NCBI RefSeq assembly: GCF_018861905.1
Contig: NZ_JAHLDU010000004.1
Location: 1-64,000 of the forward strand
Direction: 5' to 3'
DNA from: Clostridium sp. DSM 17811
GTDB lineage: Bacteria > Bacillota > Clostridia > Clostridiales > Clostridiaceae
Length of the DNA: 64,000 nucleotides
This document shows positions 16,258-26,556 of the stretch, piece after piece. How positions within the stretch are numbered: position 1 is the stretch's first letter; each line of letters opens with the position of its first letter. A program made the translations under genes and the position numbers. The notes beneath the pieces were generated by a model. The model made no database searches. It was not told the origin of the DNA and saw nothing but the letters and a program-made list of their open reading frames with translations.

Positions 16258-17578
16258 AATAGCAGAAAAAGATTTTAAAAAAATAGCTATGTCTATAATT
16301 TTTTTTATAATAATAACTTCTATTATTTATATTTATTATAAATATAAAAATGAAACAGTGGTATTAGAGTTTGGTACATTTGTTGGAAGTATGTATGATG
16401 TACCTGAGTGGCAATCTTATAAAGCTTTAGATGAAGCAATATACAAGTTTGAGAAAGCAAATCCTCATATAAAAGTTAAATATAAAAGTGGAATATTAAA
16501 GAGCGATTATTCAGAGAGATTATCCCAAAATATATTAAAAGGTAATGAACCTGATTTATTTTGTGTTTTGCCTGGTGATTTTAACACTTTTGCTTCAATT
16601 GGAGAACTAAAAAATCTTAATAATTTGATTAAAGATGATAAAACGCTAGATTTATATAAGCAATATAGTACGGCAGTAAAATCTGGAAAATATAAAGGTT
16701 CTCAATATGCACTTGCAAAAGAAGTAGATCCAGAATTAATGTTTGTAAATAAAACCTTATTAAAAAAACAGGGAATAGAATTGCCTAGTTCAGATTGGAC
16801 ATGGAATGATTTTTATGAAATATGTAAGAAAGTAACTCTCGATACAGATAAAGATGGTAAGATAGACCAATTTGGAACTGTAGGATTTAATTGGCAACAG
16901 GCTGTATATACTAACGGTCAGAAGCTTTTTGATACAAATGGTAATAAAGCAACTTTTGATAATGAAGGGGTTTCATATGCTATTAAGTTTATCATATTAC
17001 TTAATAAGTTAAATAAAAATTATATAGTTAATCTTAAAGATTTTGATGATGGTAAAGTTGTATTTAGACCTTTCCCATTTTCAACATATAGGGCATATAA
17101 AGTATATCCATATAAAGTAATGAAATATGGACAATTTGAATGGGAATGTATAAAGTTGCCTAAAGGACCAGAGGGTGCAAACGCTGGACAACTTAATAGT
17201 CTACTTTTTGGAATAAGTTCAAGAACTAAACATGAGAAAGAGGCTTGGAAATTTTTAAAGTTTTTAACAAATGATAAAGATGTTCAAATGGATGTTTTAA
17301 AATATTCTCATGGAATGCCTGTAGTAAAGGAAGTATTAGAATCAAAAGAAACAGATAAAGAACTATCAAAGTATAATCCAGAAGGAAAAATTTTTATTAA
17401 CAAGAAAGAATTGAGTCAGGTTGTAGAACAGTCTATTGTAACACCAAGTTTTCATAAATATGAGGAAAGTATGGATATAGCAGATAAAGATATATTTAAA
17501 TTAATGAATAGTGGTGATGACGTGCAAGAGTCATTAATCAAATTAAACTATAAATTAAATAATTTTCTTAAGCCATAG
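16247..17578 (+). CDS. Membrane-anchored extracellular sugar-binding protein (SBP family 1/8)
   Basis: 443 residues from a TTG overlapping the response regulator by 11 bp. Residues 13-31 form an uncleaved-type hydrophobic anchor (IAMSIIFFIIITSIIYIYY) with no lipobox cysteine, unlike ordinary Gram-positive transport binding proteins. The rest is a normal periplasmic-binding-protein fold of the sugar type (KANPHIKVKYKSG, WTWNDFYEICKKVTLDTDKD, WKFLKFLTNDKDVQ). A calcium-like acidic loop, DTDKDGKIDQ, is present. No permease or ATPase gene is nearby. Position directly behind the kinase pair argues for a sensor role. Confidence 0.75.
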   Translation: MKIRIAEKDFKKIAMSIIFFIIITSIIYIYYKYKNETVVLEFGTFVGSMYDVPEWQSYKALDEAIYKFEKANPHIKVKYKSGILKSDYSERLSQNILKGNEPDLFCVLPGDFNTFASIGELKNLNNLIKDDKTLDLYKQYSTAVKSGKYKGSQYALAKEVDPELMFVNKTLLKKQGIELPSSDWTWNDFYEICKKVTLDTDKDGKIDQFGTVGFNWQQAVYTNGQKLFDTNGNKATFDNEGVSYAIKFIILLNKLNKNYIVNLKDFDDGKVVFRPFPFSTYRAYKVYPYKVMKYGQFEWECIKLPKGPEGANAGQLNSLLFGISSRTKHEKEAWKFLKFLTNDKDVQMDVLKYSHGMPVVKEVLESKETDKELSKYNPEGKIFINKKELSQVVEQSIVTPSFHKYEESMDIADKDIFKLMNSGDDVQESLIKLNYKLNNFLKP

Positions 17579-17597
17579 CTAAATATAGGAGGGGCAA

Positions 17598-18542
17598 ATG
17601 ACTAAAAAAACTATTGTAATGATTCTAATAATTTTAATGGTTTTATTTACAGGAGTACTCAGTGTATATTTGAGCTTTATTAAGGAGTCTCCTTTTGGTG
17701 AAAAACGATTAAAGTTTGGTGCAACCTATATGAATATGAATAATCCATATTTTGTTAAATTAAATGAAAGTATAAAAAAAACTGTTGAAAGTCAAAATGG
17801 AACACTCATTGCACTGGATGCACAACTTGAAGTATCAAAACAAATATCTCAAGTTGATGATCTTATATCTCAAAAGGTGGACGTTATATTTTTAAATGCT
17901 GTAGACTTTAAAGGAATAAAGCCAGCACTTATAGCTGCAAAAAAGGCTAATATACCTGTTATAGTTGTAGATTCTCCAGTTTTTGATGACAAATTGGTTG
18001 ATTGTACAGTGGTTTCTGAAAATTATAATGCAGGAGTTTTATGTGCAAGAGATTTAGTAGCAAAGCTTAATGGAAAAGGAAACGTTGTCATAATTGAACA
18101 CCCAACGGCTAAATCAGCTATTCAAAGAATTGAAGGTTTTGAAGATACTATAAATAAATATAAAGAGATAAAGGTTGTTGCACGGAAAATATCAAATGGT
18201 CAACTTGAACTCGCTATGGAAGTTATGGATAGTATAATTCAATCAAATAAAAAAATAGATGCTGTCATGTGTCTTAATGACCCAACGGCACTAGGAGTTA
18301 TTGCAGCGTTTGAAAACACTAAAAAAAATAATAAAGTATATATTTATGGAGTAGATGGAGCTGATGATGCATTAGCAATGATTGAGAAAGGAAAACTCAC
18401 AGCAACAGCTGCGCAGTCGCCAGATAAAATCGGAAAAATAGCTGCAGAAACTGCTTTAAAAAAGTTGGAAGGATTAAAAATAGAAAATTATATTAATGTG
18501 CCAGTAGAATTAATTAATAAACAAAATTTGGTGTACCCATAA
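17598..18542 (+). CDS. Membrane-anchored ribose/galactose-type sugar-binding protein
   Basis: 314 residues. An N-terminal hydrophobic anchor at about residues 5-27 has no cysteine for lipid attachment. A full type-I periplasmic binding domain follows: GATYMNMNNPYFVKLNESIK, DLISQKVDVIFLNAVD, ANIPVIVVDSPVF, GKGNVVIIEHP, MCLNDPTALGVI, and YGVDGADDALAMIEKG. This is the RbsB/YtfQ class, which also serves chemotaxis. It lies 20 bases after the other binding protein. There is no transporter partner, so a signalling function is inferred. Confidence 0.8.
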   Translation: MTKKTIVMILIILMVLFTGVLSVYLSFIKESPFGEKRLKFGATYMNMNNPYFVKLNESIKKTVESQNGTLIALDAQLEVSKQISQVDDLISQKVDVIFLNAVDFKGIKPALIAAKKANIPVIVVDSPVFDDKLVDCTVVSENYNAGVLCARDLVAKLNGKGNVVIIEHPTAKSAIQRIEGFEDTINKYKEIKVVARKISNGQLELAMEVMDSIIQSNKKIDAVMCLNDPTALGVIAAFENTKKNNKVYIYGVDGADDALAMIEKGKLTATAAQSPDKIGKIAAETALKKLEGLKIENYINVPVELINKQNLVYP

Positions 18543-18565
18543 AGTTTGGGGTACGCCATTTTTTA
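18529..18565 (+). terminator. Terminator overlapping the binding-protein stop codon
   Basis: TGGTGTACCC (18529-18538) pairs with GGGGTACGCCA (18548-18558), followed by a T-rich run. It ends the kinase/regulator/binding-protein transcript, so the chemoreceptor gene has its own promoter or depends on read-through. Confidence 0.7.
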
Positions 18566-18722
18566 TTTTATAAGTGTTTGTTTTTAAATTGTGATAACTC
18601 TAGTCAAGAATATACCATAGTGAACGATATAATAAGAAGGTGAAAGTTATAGAGTGTTATATTGGAAAAGAATGTACTATAATAATAAATCTAAAAGATC
18701 AATAAATCAGGAGGTATTACAT

Positions 18723-20474
18723 ATGAAAAAAATGTTTAATAATTTAAAAATATCAACAAAATTGCTATCACTAGTTATCTTTCTGGCTATAGTTATAGGA
18801 AGTGTAGGTTTTTTAGGACTATATAATATGAATAAAATTAATTCAAATGCAACATTATTACATGACTATAATTTAGTTAGTATAGAACAAGTAAATACCT
18901 TAAGGCAAAATTATTCCGATATTAGAACAGCGTTAATTAAGATGGTTTATAAGGAAAGAAAAGATAAAGGTGAGGATGAAGAGATTGTTACAGAGATAGA
19001 GGGTTTAACTAAAAAAAATGAAAAATTATTTGCAACAATAAAAAGTACTAATGAGAAGATGAGAGTAGACAAGAGTCAAGTAGATCAAGAAAAAGATAAA
19101 GTTTTGCTTGATAAAATTGAAAGTTCATCAAAGGGATATTTAGCTTCAGGAAAAAAGGCAACCGATTTTGGATTAGCAAAAGATTTTAAATCAGCTGCAG
19201 GTCAACTCTCAGGGGCATCAAAGGATAGAGCTGCTTTATTTGAGGGTATTGATGGTCTTAATGCTAGTAGTGTTAAAGAAGCCAATTCATTTTACTCAGA
19301 TAACAATATAACATTCAATGGGTCTAAAATGATAATAATAATAATTACTGTATTGGGATTTGTCTTTTCAATTATATTAGGACTTTTTATAGCTTTAGCT
19401 ATTTCAAGACAACTAAAAAAAGTTGTTAATTTTGCTGGAGATATGGGAAATGGAGATTTAAATAAGGACATAGATATTGATTCAAAAGATGAAATAGGGG
19501 ATCTTGCTAGAGCGCTAAATAAAGCAAAAGACAATATGAAATTGCTTATATCAGAAATAATTAATAGTTCTAGTGATATCAGTGCTGCTAGTGAAGAGTT
19601 GTCCGCAACATCTGAAGAGGTTTCTTCAAAAATGGATATTGTCAATGAATCTACTGATCATATAACCATTGGGATTCAAGATTTAAGTACTACAACGCAA
19701 GAAGTTAGTGCATCAACAAAGGAAATTGAAAATACAACAATGGCCTTAATTAACAAGGCTAATGAAAGTTTTAAATCCGCAGTAGAAATTAAGAAAAGAG
19801 CAGCTGAAATAAAAGTAAAAGCTACACAAAACATAGAGCAAGGTAATGAAATTTATGAGAAAAATCGTATAAATATACTAAAGGCAATAGATGATGGAAA
19901 AGTAGTTAAGGATATTACTGTTATGGCAGATTCAATTGGGGCAATAGCTGAGCAAACAAATTTACTTGCATTAAATGCTGCTATTGAAGCTGCTAGAGCA
20001 GGTGAAATGGGTAAGGGATTTGCAGTAGTTGCAGATGAAGTAAGAAGTCTTGCTGAGCAATCATCTGTTGCAGTAGAAAATATTCAGAGTATGGTAAATA
20101 AGATTGAAGTGGCATTCAATAATTTATCTAGAAGTGGTCAAGAGGTTTTAGAGTACCTTGAAACCGGTGTAAAACCAAGTTATCAATTACTTATGACTAC
20201 TGGTGTTCAATATGATCAAGATGCAGATTTTATTAATAATATGGCAAGTGAAATAGCTAGTACATCAAAACAAATGAAAGAAGTTATAGATAAAGTAACT
20301 TATGAAATAGGTAATTTATCAGCAACTACTGATAAATCTGCTGCTAGTACAGAAGATATATCTAATAGTATAAATGAGATAACAATTGCAATAGGAGAAG
20401 TAGCAAGTTCAGCTCAAAGTCAAGCTGAAACTTCTCAGAAACTAATAGATGTAACTAATAAGTTTAATGTTTAA
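18723..20474 (+). CDS. Methyl-accepting chemotaxis protein
   Basis: 583 residues from the ATG at 18723 after AGGAGGTATT; an earlier in-frame start at 18654 has no such site. Membrane segment at about 11-32, an external four-helix-bundle ligand domain (about 33-195), a second membrane segment at about 200-222, HAMP, then the methyl-accepting signalling domain. The conserved tip includes [19 protein letters not shown] and [16 protein letters not shown]. It follows the two binding proteins, so it may receive their ligand-bound forms, as Tsr/Trg-class receptors do with sugar-binding proteins. Confidence 0.9.
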   Translation: MKKMFNNLKISTKLLSLVIFLAIVIGSVGFLGLYNMNKINSNATLLHDYNLVSIEQVNTLRQNYSDIRTALIKMVYKERKDKGEDEEIVTEIEGLTKKNEKLFATIKSTNEKMRVDKSQVDQEKDKVLLDKIESSSKGYLASGKKATDFGLAKDFKSAAGQLSGASKDRAALFEGIDGLNASSVKEANSFYSDNNITFNGSKMIIIIITVLGFVFSIILGLFIALAISRQLKKVVNFAGDMGNGDLNKDIDIDSKDEIGDLARALNKAKDNMKLLISEIINSSSDISAASEELSATSEEVSSKMDIVNESTDHITIGIQDLSTTTQEVSASTKEIENTTMALINKANESFKSAVEIKKRAAEIKVKATQNIEQGNEIYEKNRINILKAIDDGKVVKDITVMADSIGAIAEQTNLLALNAAIEAARAGEMGKGFAVVADEVRSLAEQSSVAVENIQSMVNKIEVAFNNLSRSGQEVLEYLETGVKPSYQLLMTTGVQYDQDADFINNMASEIASTSKQMKEVIDKVTYEIGNLSATTDKSAASTEDISNSINEITIAIGEVASSAQSQAETSQKLIDVTNKFNV

Positions 20475-20500
20475 ATAAATATTATAGTAAGTAGTAAAAA

Positions 20501-20530
20501 AATGAAGCCATAATTGGCTTCATTTTTTTT
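20501..20530 (+). terminator. Terminator after the chemoreceptor gene
   Basis: AATGAAGCCA and TGGCTTCATT form a perfect 10-bp stem with loop TAAT, followed by eight T residues in total. Confidence 0.85.
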
Positions 20531-20710
20531 GCTTCTAATTGTATTAAATTACTTCGAGCTTAACAATCAATAATTGGTTAATCTAATATAAAATTGTATC
20601 TACAGATTATCATTTGTTTAAAGAATATAAAAACTGATTTTGATAGTTAACAACACTTTTAAGGTTAATGAATGTTTTTGCTTAAGTAGTTATACTTTAG
20701 TTAGTTACAA

Positions 20711-20830
20711 ACGTATACAGTAACCGTATACAAGTAGCTGGATATTTTAAGTTTGATTACAGTGGATTTTCAAACCGATTTATTGTAAAGTAAAAGCAAT
20801 TTTTTTATGTTATTTATGTAAACGTATAAT
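20711..20830 (+). promoter_or_regulatory. Candidate operators and cre upstream of the rhamnose operon
   Basis: The gap 20531-20875 has no gene. CGTATACA-type repeats occur twice at 20712-20732 (CGTATACAG and CCGTATACA). A cre-like element at 20816-20830 (ATGTAAACGTATAAT) fits 14 of 15 consensus positions, 46 bases before the rhaM start. The repeats are candidates for the rhamnose regulator, and the cre for CcpA repression by preferred sugars. Confidence 0.45.
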
Positions 20831-20875
20831 AAAACAAATCAAGTAATGTTAGTTATAAATAGGGAGGAATTTTAA

Positions 20876-21190
20876 ATGGTTCGTAAATGTATTGTAATGA
20901 AAGTATTTAGTGGGTTTCATGCTGAGTATAAAAGACGTCATGATGAAATTTGGCCTGAGATGGTTGAGATGTTACATGAGTATGGTGCAAAAAACTATTC
21001 TATTTTCTTGGATGCGCAGACGAATAGTCTAATTGCTTATTTAGAAATTGAAGATGAAGTTTTATGGAGCAAAAGTGATGCAACCGAGATTTGTCAAAAA
21101 TGGTGGGCTTATATGAAAGATGTTATGGAAACAAATGAGGATAATAGCCCAGTTTCAATGGAGTTAAAAGAATTATTCCATTTAAATTAA
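20876..21190 (+). CDS. rhaM: L-rhamnose mutarotase
   Basis: 104 residues, the exact family size. His22 in YKRRHDEIWPEM corresponds to the catalytic histidine of RhaM. The motifs NYSIFLD, YLEIEDE and WWAYMKDVMETNEDNSP are family-specific. It interconverts alpha- and beta-L-rhamnose so that the isomerase gets its preferred anomer. First gene of the rhamnose cluster, with a GGGAGG ribosome site. Confidence 0.95.
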   Translation: MVRKCIVMKVFSGFHAEYKRRHDEIWPEMVEMLHEYGAKNYSIFLDAQTNSLIAYLEIEDEVLWSKSDATEICQKWWAYMKDVMETNEDNSPVSMELKELFHLN

Positions 21191-21208
21191 AAAAAGGAGG
21201 AATAACAA

Positions 21209-22495
21209 ATGATTAGTAAAGAAGAAAATAAACTAGCTTGGAAAACCACTATTTCAGCATCTATGGCAAATTACATTGATGCAGGTTCTATAGTTGCTGG
21301 AGCTGCGGGTTTATCACTATGGACTTCGTATCTTCATATGAGTGATGCGAAACTTGGATTATTAAGTGCTTTAAGTTCGAATGCTGTTTCAGCAGCTATT
21401 GGTGCGTTAATTGGTGGTTATATATGTGATAAATATGGTCGTAAATTGGTTTATAATTTCTCTATGATATTCTATATGTTTGGTATGTTATTTATTATTT
21501 TTTCACAGAATTTTGGAATGATGTTAACTGGATATATTATTGTAGGATTATCAGTTGGTGCTGACATTCCAGCTTCTTGGACAACTATTGCAGAAGGAGC
21601 TCCTGCTAAAGAGCGTGCAAAGCATTGTGGTACAGCGCAACTTGCATGGGCGGCAGGTCCCGTTATTGTTATGATTCTATCAGTAACCCTCGGACATTTA
21701 GGGCTTCTTGGTAGCCGTATAGTTTTTGGACATTTATTTGTAGTGGCACTTGTAACTTGGTTAATAAGGAGAACTTTGCCTGAGTCACAATCTTGGTTAG
21801 ATCAAAAGAAAAAAGAAAAACAACTTATAGCAAAAGGACAACTAAAAAAGGTAACTATTAAAGATTTATTAAGACCAGTAAATTTTAAGTCAATAATATT
21901 TCTACTTGGTGTATATTTATTTTGGAATTTGGCAGCAGGTACAATGGGATTTTTCATGCCATTAATTTATCAAACAGTTGGTAAGGTTTCAGCAGAAACT
22001 GCTAACTTACTTCAAGCAGGTTTATTTGCATGTACAGCTATTGGTACTTATTTTGTATTTATGAGACTTGGAGATAAGGTAAGTCGTAGAGGTATTTATG
22101 CGGTATCAGCCATAATGGCAATTGGGGCATGGTCAATATTTTTATTACCAGCGTCAAGTATGAAACCTAGCATGTTATTAATATTTGTTGTTGGATATGG
22201 ACTTTCATGTGGATTTGGTCAACAACCATTTTATCAATTATGGGCTAGTGAGCTTTTTCCAACAAAATATAGAGCATCTGCTCAAGGTGTAATGTTCTTT
22301 GTTGTTCGTATAGCACTTGGTATATGGAGTTTTGTTATCCCAACCATTATGAGCAAGTTTGGTTTCCAATTAGCAGCAGCATGCATGATAGGATTCCTTG
22401 TTATTAGTGCTGTAGTTGGTATTGCATTTGCTCCAAATACTTCAGGAAGAACGCTTGATGATATAGAAAAGGAACGTTATGGAAGCATAAGTTAA
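21209..22495 (+). CDS. MFS transporter, probable L-rhamnose permease
   Basis: 428 residues, about 12 membrane segments. MFS loop motifs are visible: GGYICDKYGRKLVY between helices 2 and 3, PESQSWL at the end of helix 6, and a second-half loop RLGDKVSRRGIY. It lies 18 bases after rhaM with an AAAGGAGG site and is followed by the AraC regulator, rhaB and rhaA, so rhamnose uptake is the best guess. The substrate assignment rests on context only. Confidence 0.75.
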   Translation: MISKEENKLAWKTTISASMANYIDAGSIVAGAAGLSLWTSYLHMSDAKLGLLSALSSNAVSAAIGALIGGYICDKYGRKLVYNFSMIFYMFGMLFIIFSQNFGMMLTGYIIVGLSVGADIPASWTTIAEGAPAKERAKHCGTAQLAWAAGPVIVMILSVTLGHLGLLGSRIVFGHLFVVALVTWLIRRTLPESQSWLDQKKKEKQLIAKGQLKKVTIKDLLRPVNFKSIIFLLGVYLFWNLAAGTMGFFMPLIYQTVGKVSAETANLLQAGLFACTAIGTYFVFMRLGDKVSRRGIYAVSAIMAIGAWSIFLLPASSMKPSMLLIFVVGYGLSCGFGQQPFYQLWASELFPTKYRASAQGVMFFVVRIALGIWSFVIPTIMSKFGFQLAAACMIGFLVISAVVGIAFAPNTSGRTLDDIEKERYGSIS

Positions 22496-22619
22496 TATAT
22501 TTTCATAGTAATATAACCGCCATCAACTTTAAATTGTAAGACTAAATTTATAAGGTTATAATAAATTCATAAGACCATAATAAATAAAGAATTATAAAAT
22601 AAAAAGTGATGGTGATAAC

Positions 22620-23618
22620 ATGAATATTAAAGATCTTGATAAAAAATTAAAGCAATTAAATGATATAGAAAAAAAAACTTATGATTTATATAATACTAAA
22701 ATAAGTACAGAACTTGATATTAAACTTAAAGAACATTTTTCAAATAAAGTTAAAAATAATTTATGGATAATAAACAATGAAAAACTTATGAATGAATCAG
22801 AAGTTATAGCAATCCATAAACATGATAGGTTTATAAAATTTGATAAACATAAACATGATTATTTAGAAATGATGTTTGTATATTCTGGCAAAATAAATCA
22901 GGTGATTGAAGGAGAAAAATTAGTAATAGAAAGGGGAGAAATTTTATTACTAGACATGAATGTTGAACATAGTATTGAGGCTGCGGGTTTTGATGACATT
23001 GCCATTAATGTATTAATCAAAAAAGAATTTTTTGATTGGATTTTTATGAGTCAAATTGCTGATAATGATTTAATCTCAAATTTTATTGTTGAAGCAATAT
23101 ATGGTAAAAATAAGTTCAAGCAATACATTCATTTTAAAACATCCGAAAACGATAAAGTTTGTAATTTTATGATTCAGATACTTATGGAATACTATGATAA
23201 AAAAAATGGAATGGAAACTGCTATCCGTGCTTATATGATGTTATTATTTAATGAAATGTTAAGGGATTATAAAAAATATTTATCTAGTGAAATGGTTTCT
23301 AAAATTGATTCTACAATATCTACAGAAATTTTAAACTACATTAACAGTAATTATAAGGTTATAACATTAAAAAGCATGGCAGACCATTTTAGTTATAATC
23401 CTGATTATATAGGTAAATTAGTTAAGAAAATTATAGGAAAAACTTTAACGGAACTTGTAAAAGAAAAAAAAATTAAAGAAGCAGAATATCTATTGCATAA
23501 CACAAAGATGCCAGTAATTGAAGTAATTACTGAAGTTGGTTATTCAAACGTGAGTTACTTTTATAGGCAATTTAAGGATCAAGTAGGCGTTACCCCTGAT
23601 GAATATCGAAAAAAGTAG
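22620..23618 (+). CDS. AraC-family transcriptional regulator (rhamnose cluster)
   Basis: 332 residues. An N-terminal hydrophilic extension (1-60) precedes a cupin sensor domain (HKHDYLEMMFVYSGKINQVI ... LLLDMNVEHSIEAAG). A C-terminal two-motif AraC DNA-binding domain follows (LKSMADHFSYNPDYIGKLVK, VITEVGYSNVSYFYRQFKD, GVTPDEYRKK). It sits between the permease and rhaB genes in the same direction. It probably activates rhamnose genes when rhamnose is bound. Its ribosome site is weak, suggesting low expression. Confidence 0.85.
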   Translation: MNIKDLDKKLKQLNDIEKKTYDLYNTKISTELDIKLKEHFSNKVKNNLWIINNEKLMNESEVIAIHKHDRFIKFDKHKHDYLEMMFVYSGKINQVIEGEKLVIERGEILLLDMNVEHSIEAAGFDDIAINVLIKKEFFDWIFMSQIADNDLISNFIVEAIYGKNKFKQYIHFKTSENDKVCNFMIQILMEYYDKKNGMETAIRAYMMLLFNEMLRDYKKYLSSEMVSKIDSTISTEILNYINSNYKVITLKSMADHFSYNPDYIGKLVKKIIGKTLTELVKEKKIKEAEYLLHNTKMPVIEVITEVGYSNVSYFYRQFKDQVGVTPDEYRKK

Positions 23619-23763
23619 AAAATAATGTAATAGTTTGATTACTTATTAGGACAGTAAGATTCTCTTTATAGGACATAGGATTAATTAGACTATTAAACTA
23701 AAATATTAGCTATAGACAAAGTTATACGAGAAGTAGACGTTTGCAAAAGATTGGAGGTAAGTT

Positions 23764-25173
23764 ATGGAATATTATCTAGCCATTGATATTGGTGCTTCAA
23801 GTGGAAGGCATATATTAGGCTCAGTTGAGAATGGAAAATTGAAATTAGAAGAGATTTATAGATTTGAAAATGGAATTAGTAAAGTTTCTGATGAATATTG
23901 TTGGGATATTGATAAATTATTTGAAAACATAAAAATAGGAATTAAAAAATGTGTTGAACTTGGAAAAACTCCAAAGAGTGTTGGAATAGATACTTGGGCT
24001 GTAGATTTTGTGCTTCTAGATAAAAAGGATGAGATTATAGGAAATGCAGTATCGTATAGGGATGATAGAACTGAAGGTATTATGGAAGAAGTGTTTAAGA
24101 TTATCCCAAAAGATATGATGTATTTATATACAGGCATCCAGTTTCAAAGGTTTAATACTATATATCAACTACTTTCCATAAAGAAAAATAAACCTGAAAT
24201 CTTAGAAAAAGCAAAAACCTTCTTAATGATTCCAGATTATCTTAATTTCTTGCTTACTGGTAAAAAAGTTAATGAGTATACTAATGCAACAACTACTCAA
24301 TTAGTAAATTCTTTTGACAGGACATGGGATCCAAAGATCTTGGATGATTTAGGTATTAAGAAAGACATATTCCAAGAAATAAAATTACCTAAAACTAAAA
24401 TTGGTGGGTTACGTGACGAGTTAATTGACGAATTTGGATTTGATATGGAGGTTGTACTTCCTGCAACTCATGATACTGGTTCAGCATTTATATCATCAGT
24501 ATGTAATGATAGTGATAGTCTTTATTTAAGCTCGGGTACATGGTCATTAATTGGCCTTGAAAATAGATTTCCATTATGTGTACCACAAACTATGGAATAC
24601 AATTTTACTAATGAAGGTGGTATAGATTACAGATTTAGATTTTTGAAAAATATTATGGGACTTTGGGTAATCCAAGAGGTTTCAAGGAATCTTGAAAATA
24701 AATATTCTTTTGCGAAGCTGGTAGATTTGGCAAGAGCAAAATCAGATTTTACATCAATAGTAGATGTTAATGATGATAGGTTCTTAAAACCAGAAAACAT
24801 GATAAAGGAAATAAAGGATTATTGCTTTGAGACGGATCAAAAAGTTCCTGGCGATGTTGGTGAAATAGCAATGTGTGTATATAATAGTTTAGCTCATTGT
24901 TATAAGAAGGCTGTAGCAAACATTGAAGAAATATTTGAGAAAAAATTCAAGAGAATAAATATTTTTGGTGGAGGATGTCAAAATAATTTTTTAAATGAGT
25001 TAGTTGCCAGGGTTACTGGGAAAGAGGTCTTAGCTGGACCGGTTGAAGCAACTGCAATAGGAAATATCGTAGCTCAGCTCTTAAGTTATAACATTTTTAA
25101 AGATTTAGGCGAGGCAAGGGGAGCTATTAAAGAATCATTTAATATTATTACATTTAAACCAGATGACGTTTAA
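23764..25173 (+). CDS. rhaB: Rhamnulokinase
   Basis: 469 residues, FGGY carbohydrate-kinase family. The N-terminal phosphate loop is AIDIGASSGRHILG. Sugar-site region SVGIDTWAVDFVLLD; SYRDDRTEGIMEEVF; ATHDTGSAFIS; C-terminal ATP site INIFGGGCQNNFLNEL. These match rhamnulokinases rather than xylulokinases. It phosphorylates L-rhamnulose to L-rhamnulose 1-phosphate in the cytoplasm. The upstream gap of 145 bases suggests its own promoter; rhaA follows 44 bases later. Confidence 0.95.
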   Translation: MEYYLAIDIGASSGRHILGSVENGKLKLEEIYRFENGISKVSDEYCWDIDKLFENIKIGIKKCVELGKTPKSVGIDTWAVDFVLLDKKDEIIGNAVSYRDDRTEGIMEEVFKIIPKDMMYLYTGIQFQRFNTIYQLLSIKKNKPEILEKAKTFLMIPDYLNFLLTGKKVNEYTNATTTQLVNSFDRTWDPKILDDLGIKKDIFQEIKLPKTKIGGLRDELIDEFGFDMEVVLPATHDTGSAFISSVCNDSDSLYLSSGTWSLIGLENRFPLCVPQTMEYNFTNEGGIDYRFRFLKNIMGLWVIQEVSRNLENKYSFAKLVDLARAKSDFTSIVDVNDDRFLKPENMIKEIKDYCFETDQKVPGDVGEIAMCVYNSLAHCYKKAVANIEEIFEKKFKRINIFGGGCQNNFLNELVARVTGKEVLAGPVEATAIGNIVAQLLSYNIFKDLGEARGAIKESFNIITFKPDDV

Positions 25174-25217
25174 GTATCTATAATTGAGTATACGAATTAT
25201 AAGGGAGGCAAATATAA

Positions 25218-26474
25218 ATGAACATTAAAGAAAAGTATGAGATGTCTAAAAAAGAATATGAAAAATGGGGACTAGATGTAGATAAGATCTTAGAAGAACT
25301 GAGCAGGGTGAAAATATCAATTCATTGTTGGCAAGGAGATGATGTAACTGGTTTTGAAAAAACTCAGAATGCATTATCAGGTGGTATAGCTGCAACAGGT
25401 AATTATCCAGGGAAAGCTAGAAATGGAGAAGAATTAAGAAAAGATTTAGATAAAGCTCTAAGCTTAATTCCAGGAAAACATAAGGTTAATTTACATGCTA
25501 TATATGCTGAAACTGATGGAGAAGTAGTTGAAAGAGACCAGTTAAAACCAGAACATTTTAAAAGATGGGTAGATTGGGCAAAGAAAAACGGTTTAGGTCT
25601 TGATTTTAACCCAACAATATTTTCACATCCCAAAGCTGCAGATGGTTTAACTCTATCAAGTCCAGATAAAGAAATAAGAGACTTTTGGATAAGACATTGC
25701 AAGGCATCGAGATTAATAGGAGAATATTTTGGTAAGGAGCTTGGACAAACTTGTTTAACAAATATTTGGATTCCAGATGGATATAAAGATATTCCAAGTG
25801 ATAGAATGGGACCTAGAAAACGACTTAAAGATTCTTTAGATGAAATATTTACACAAAAAATAGATAAAAAATATAATCTTGATTGCGTTGAATCAAAGGT
25901 ATTTGGTCTTGGAGCAGAAGCTTATACTGTAGGTTCAAGTGAATTTTATATAAGTTATGCAGCAAGAAACAACATAATGTCATTAATGGATACAGGACAT
26001 TATCATCCAACAGAGGTTGTTTCAGATAAATTATCTGCAATGCTGTTATTTAATGATAAAGTTGCACTTCATGTAAGTAGACCAGTAAGATGGGATTCTG
26101 ATCATGTTATACTATTTGATGATGAAATTAAAGAACTTTCTAAAGAAATTGTAAGAAATGATGCATTAGATAGAGTAATTATTGGACTTGATTTCTTTGA
26201 TGCTAGTATAAATAGAATAGCAGCATGGACAATAGGATCAAGAAACATGATAAAATCATTACTAAGTGCAATGCTAACACCTAATGAGAAGTTAAAAGAT
26301 TTACAAGACCAAGGAAACTTTACTGAAAGATTAGCTTTAATGGAAGAGTTCAAAACTTACCCAATGGGTGATATCTGGAATTACTATTGTGAAAAGAATA
26401 ATGTTCCAGTAGCAGAAAAATGGCTTGATGATGTTAAAGATTATGAAAAGACTGAATTAAGTAAAAGAAGTTAA
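25218..26474 (+). CDS. rhaA: L-rhamnose isomerase
   Basis: 418 residues, normal family length. Hallmarks are [14 protein letters not shown] near the N-terminus, [64 protein letters not shown] and [16 protein letters not shown]. These supply the two metal-binding sites. It converts L-rhamnose to L-rhamnulose. Last gene of the first rhamnose cluster, ending at a bidirectional terminator. Confidence 0.96.
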   Translation: MNIKEKYEMSKKEYEKWGLDVDKILEELSRVKISIHCWQGDDVTGFEKTQNALSGGIAATGNYPGKARNGEELRKDLDKALSLIPGKHKVNLHAIYAETDGEVVERDQLKPEHFKRWVDWAKKNGLGLDFNPTIFSHPKAADGLTLSSPDKEIRDFWIRHCKASRLIGEYFGKELGQTCLTNIWIPDGYKDIPSDRMGPRKRLKDSLDEIFTQKIDKKYNLDCVESKVFGLGAEAYTVGSSEFYISYAARNNIMSLMDTGHYHPTEVVSDKLSAMLLFNDKVALHVSRPVRWDSDHVILFDDEIKELSKEIVRNDALDRVIIGLDFFDASINRIAAWTIGSRNMIKSLLSAMLTPNEKLKDLQDQGNFTERLALMEEFKTYPMGDIWNYYCEKNNVPVAEKWLDDVKDYEKTELSKRS

Positions 26475-26510
26475 TTGGATTAAGTATAAAATATAAATTA
26501 TGAGTGAACT

Positions 26511-26544
26511 TAGAAAAGGGCCAGCAAATGCTGACCCTTTTCTA
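26511..26544. terminator. Bidirectional terminator between rhaA and the flavoenzyme
   Basis: TAGAAAAGGGCCAGC (26511-26525) pairs with GCTGACCCTTTTCTA (26530-26544) with one mismatch. It serves both convergent genes. Confidence 0.85.
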
Positions 26545-26556
26545 AATGTAATTTGT

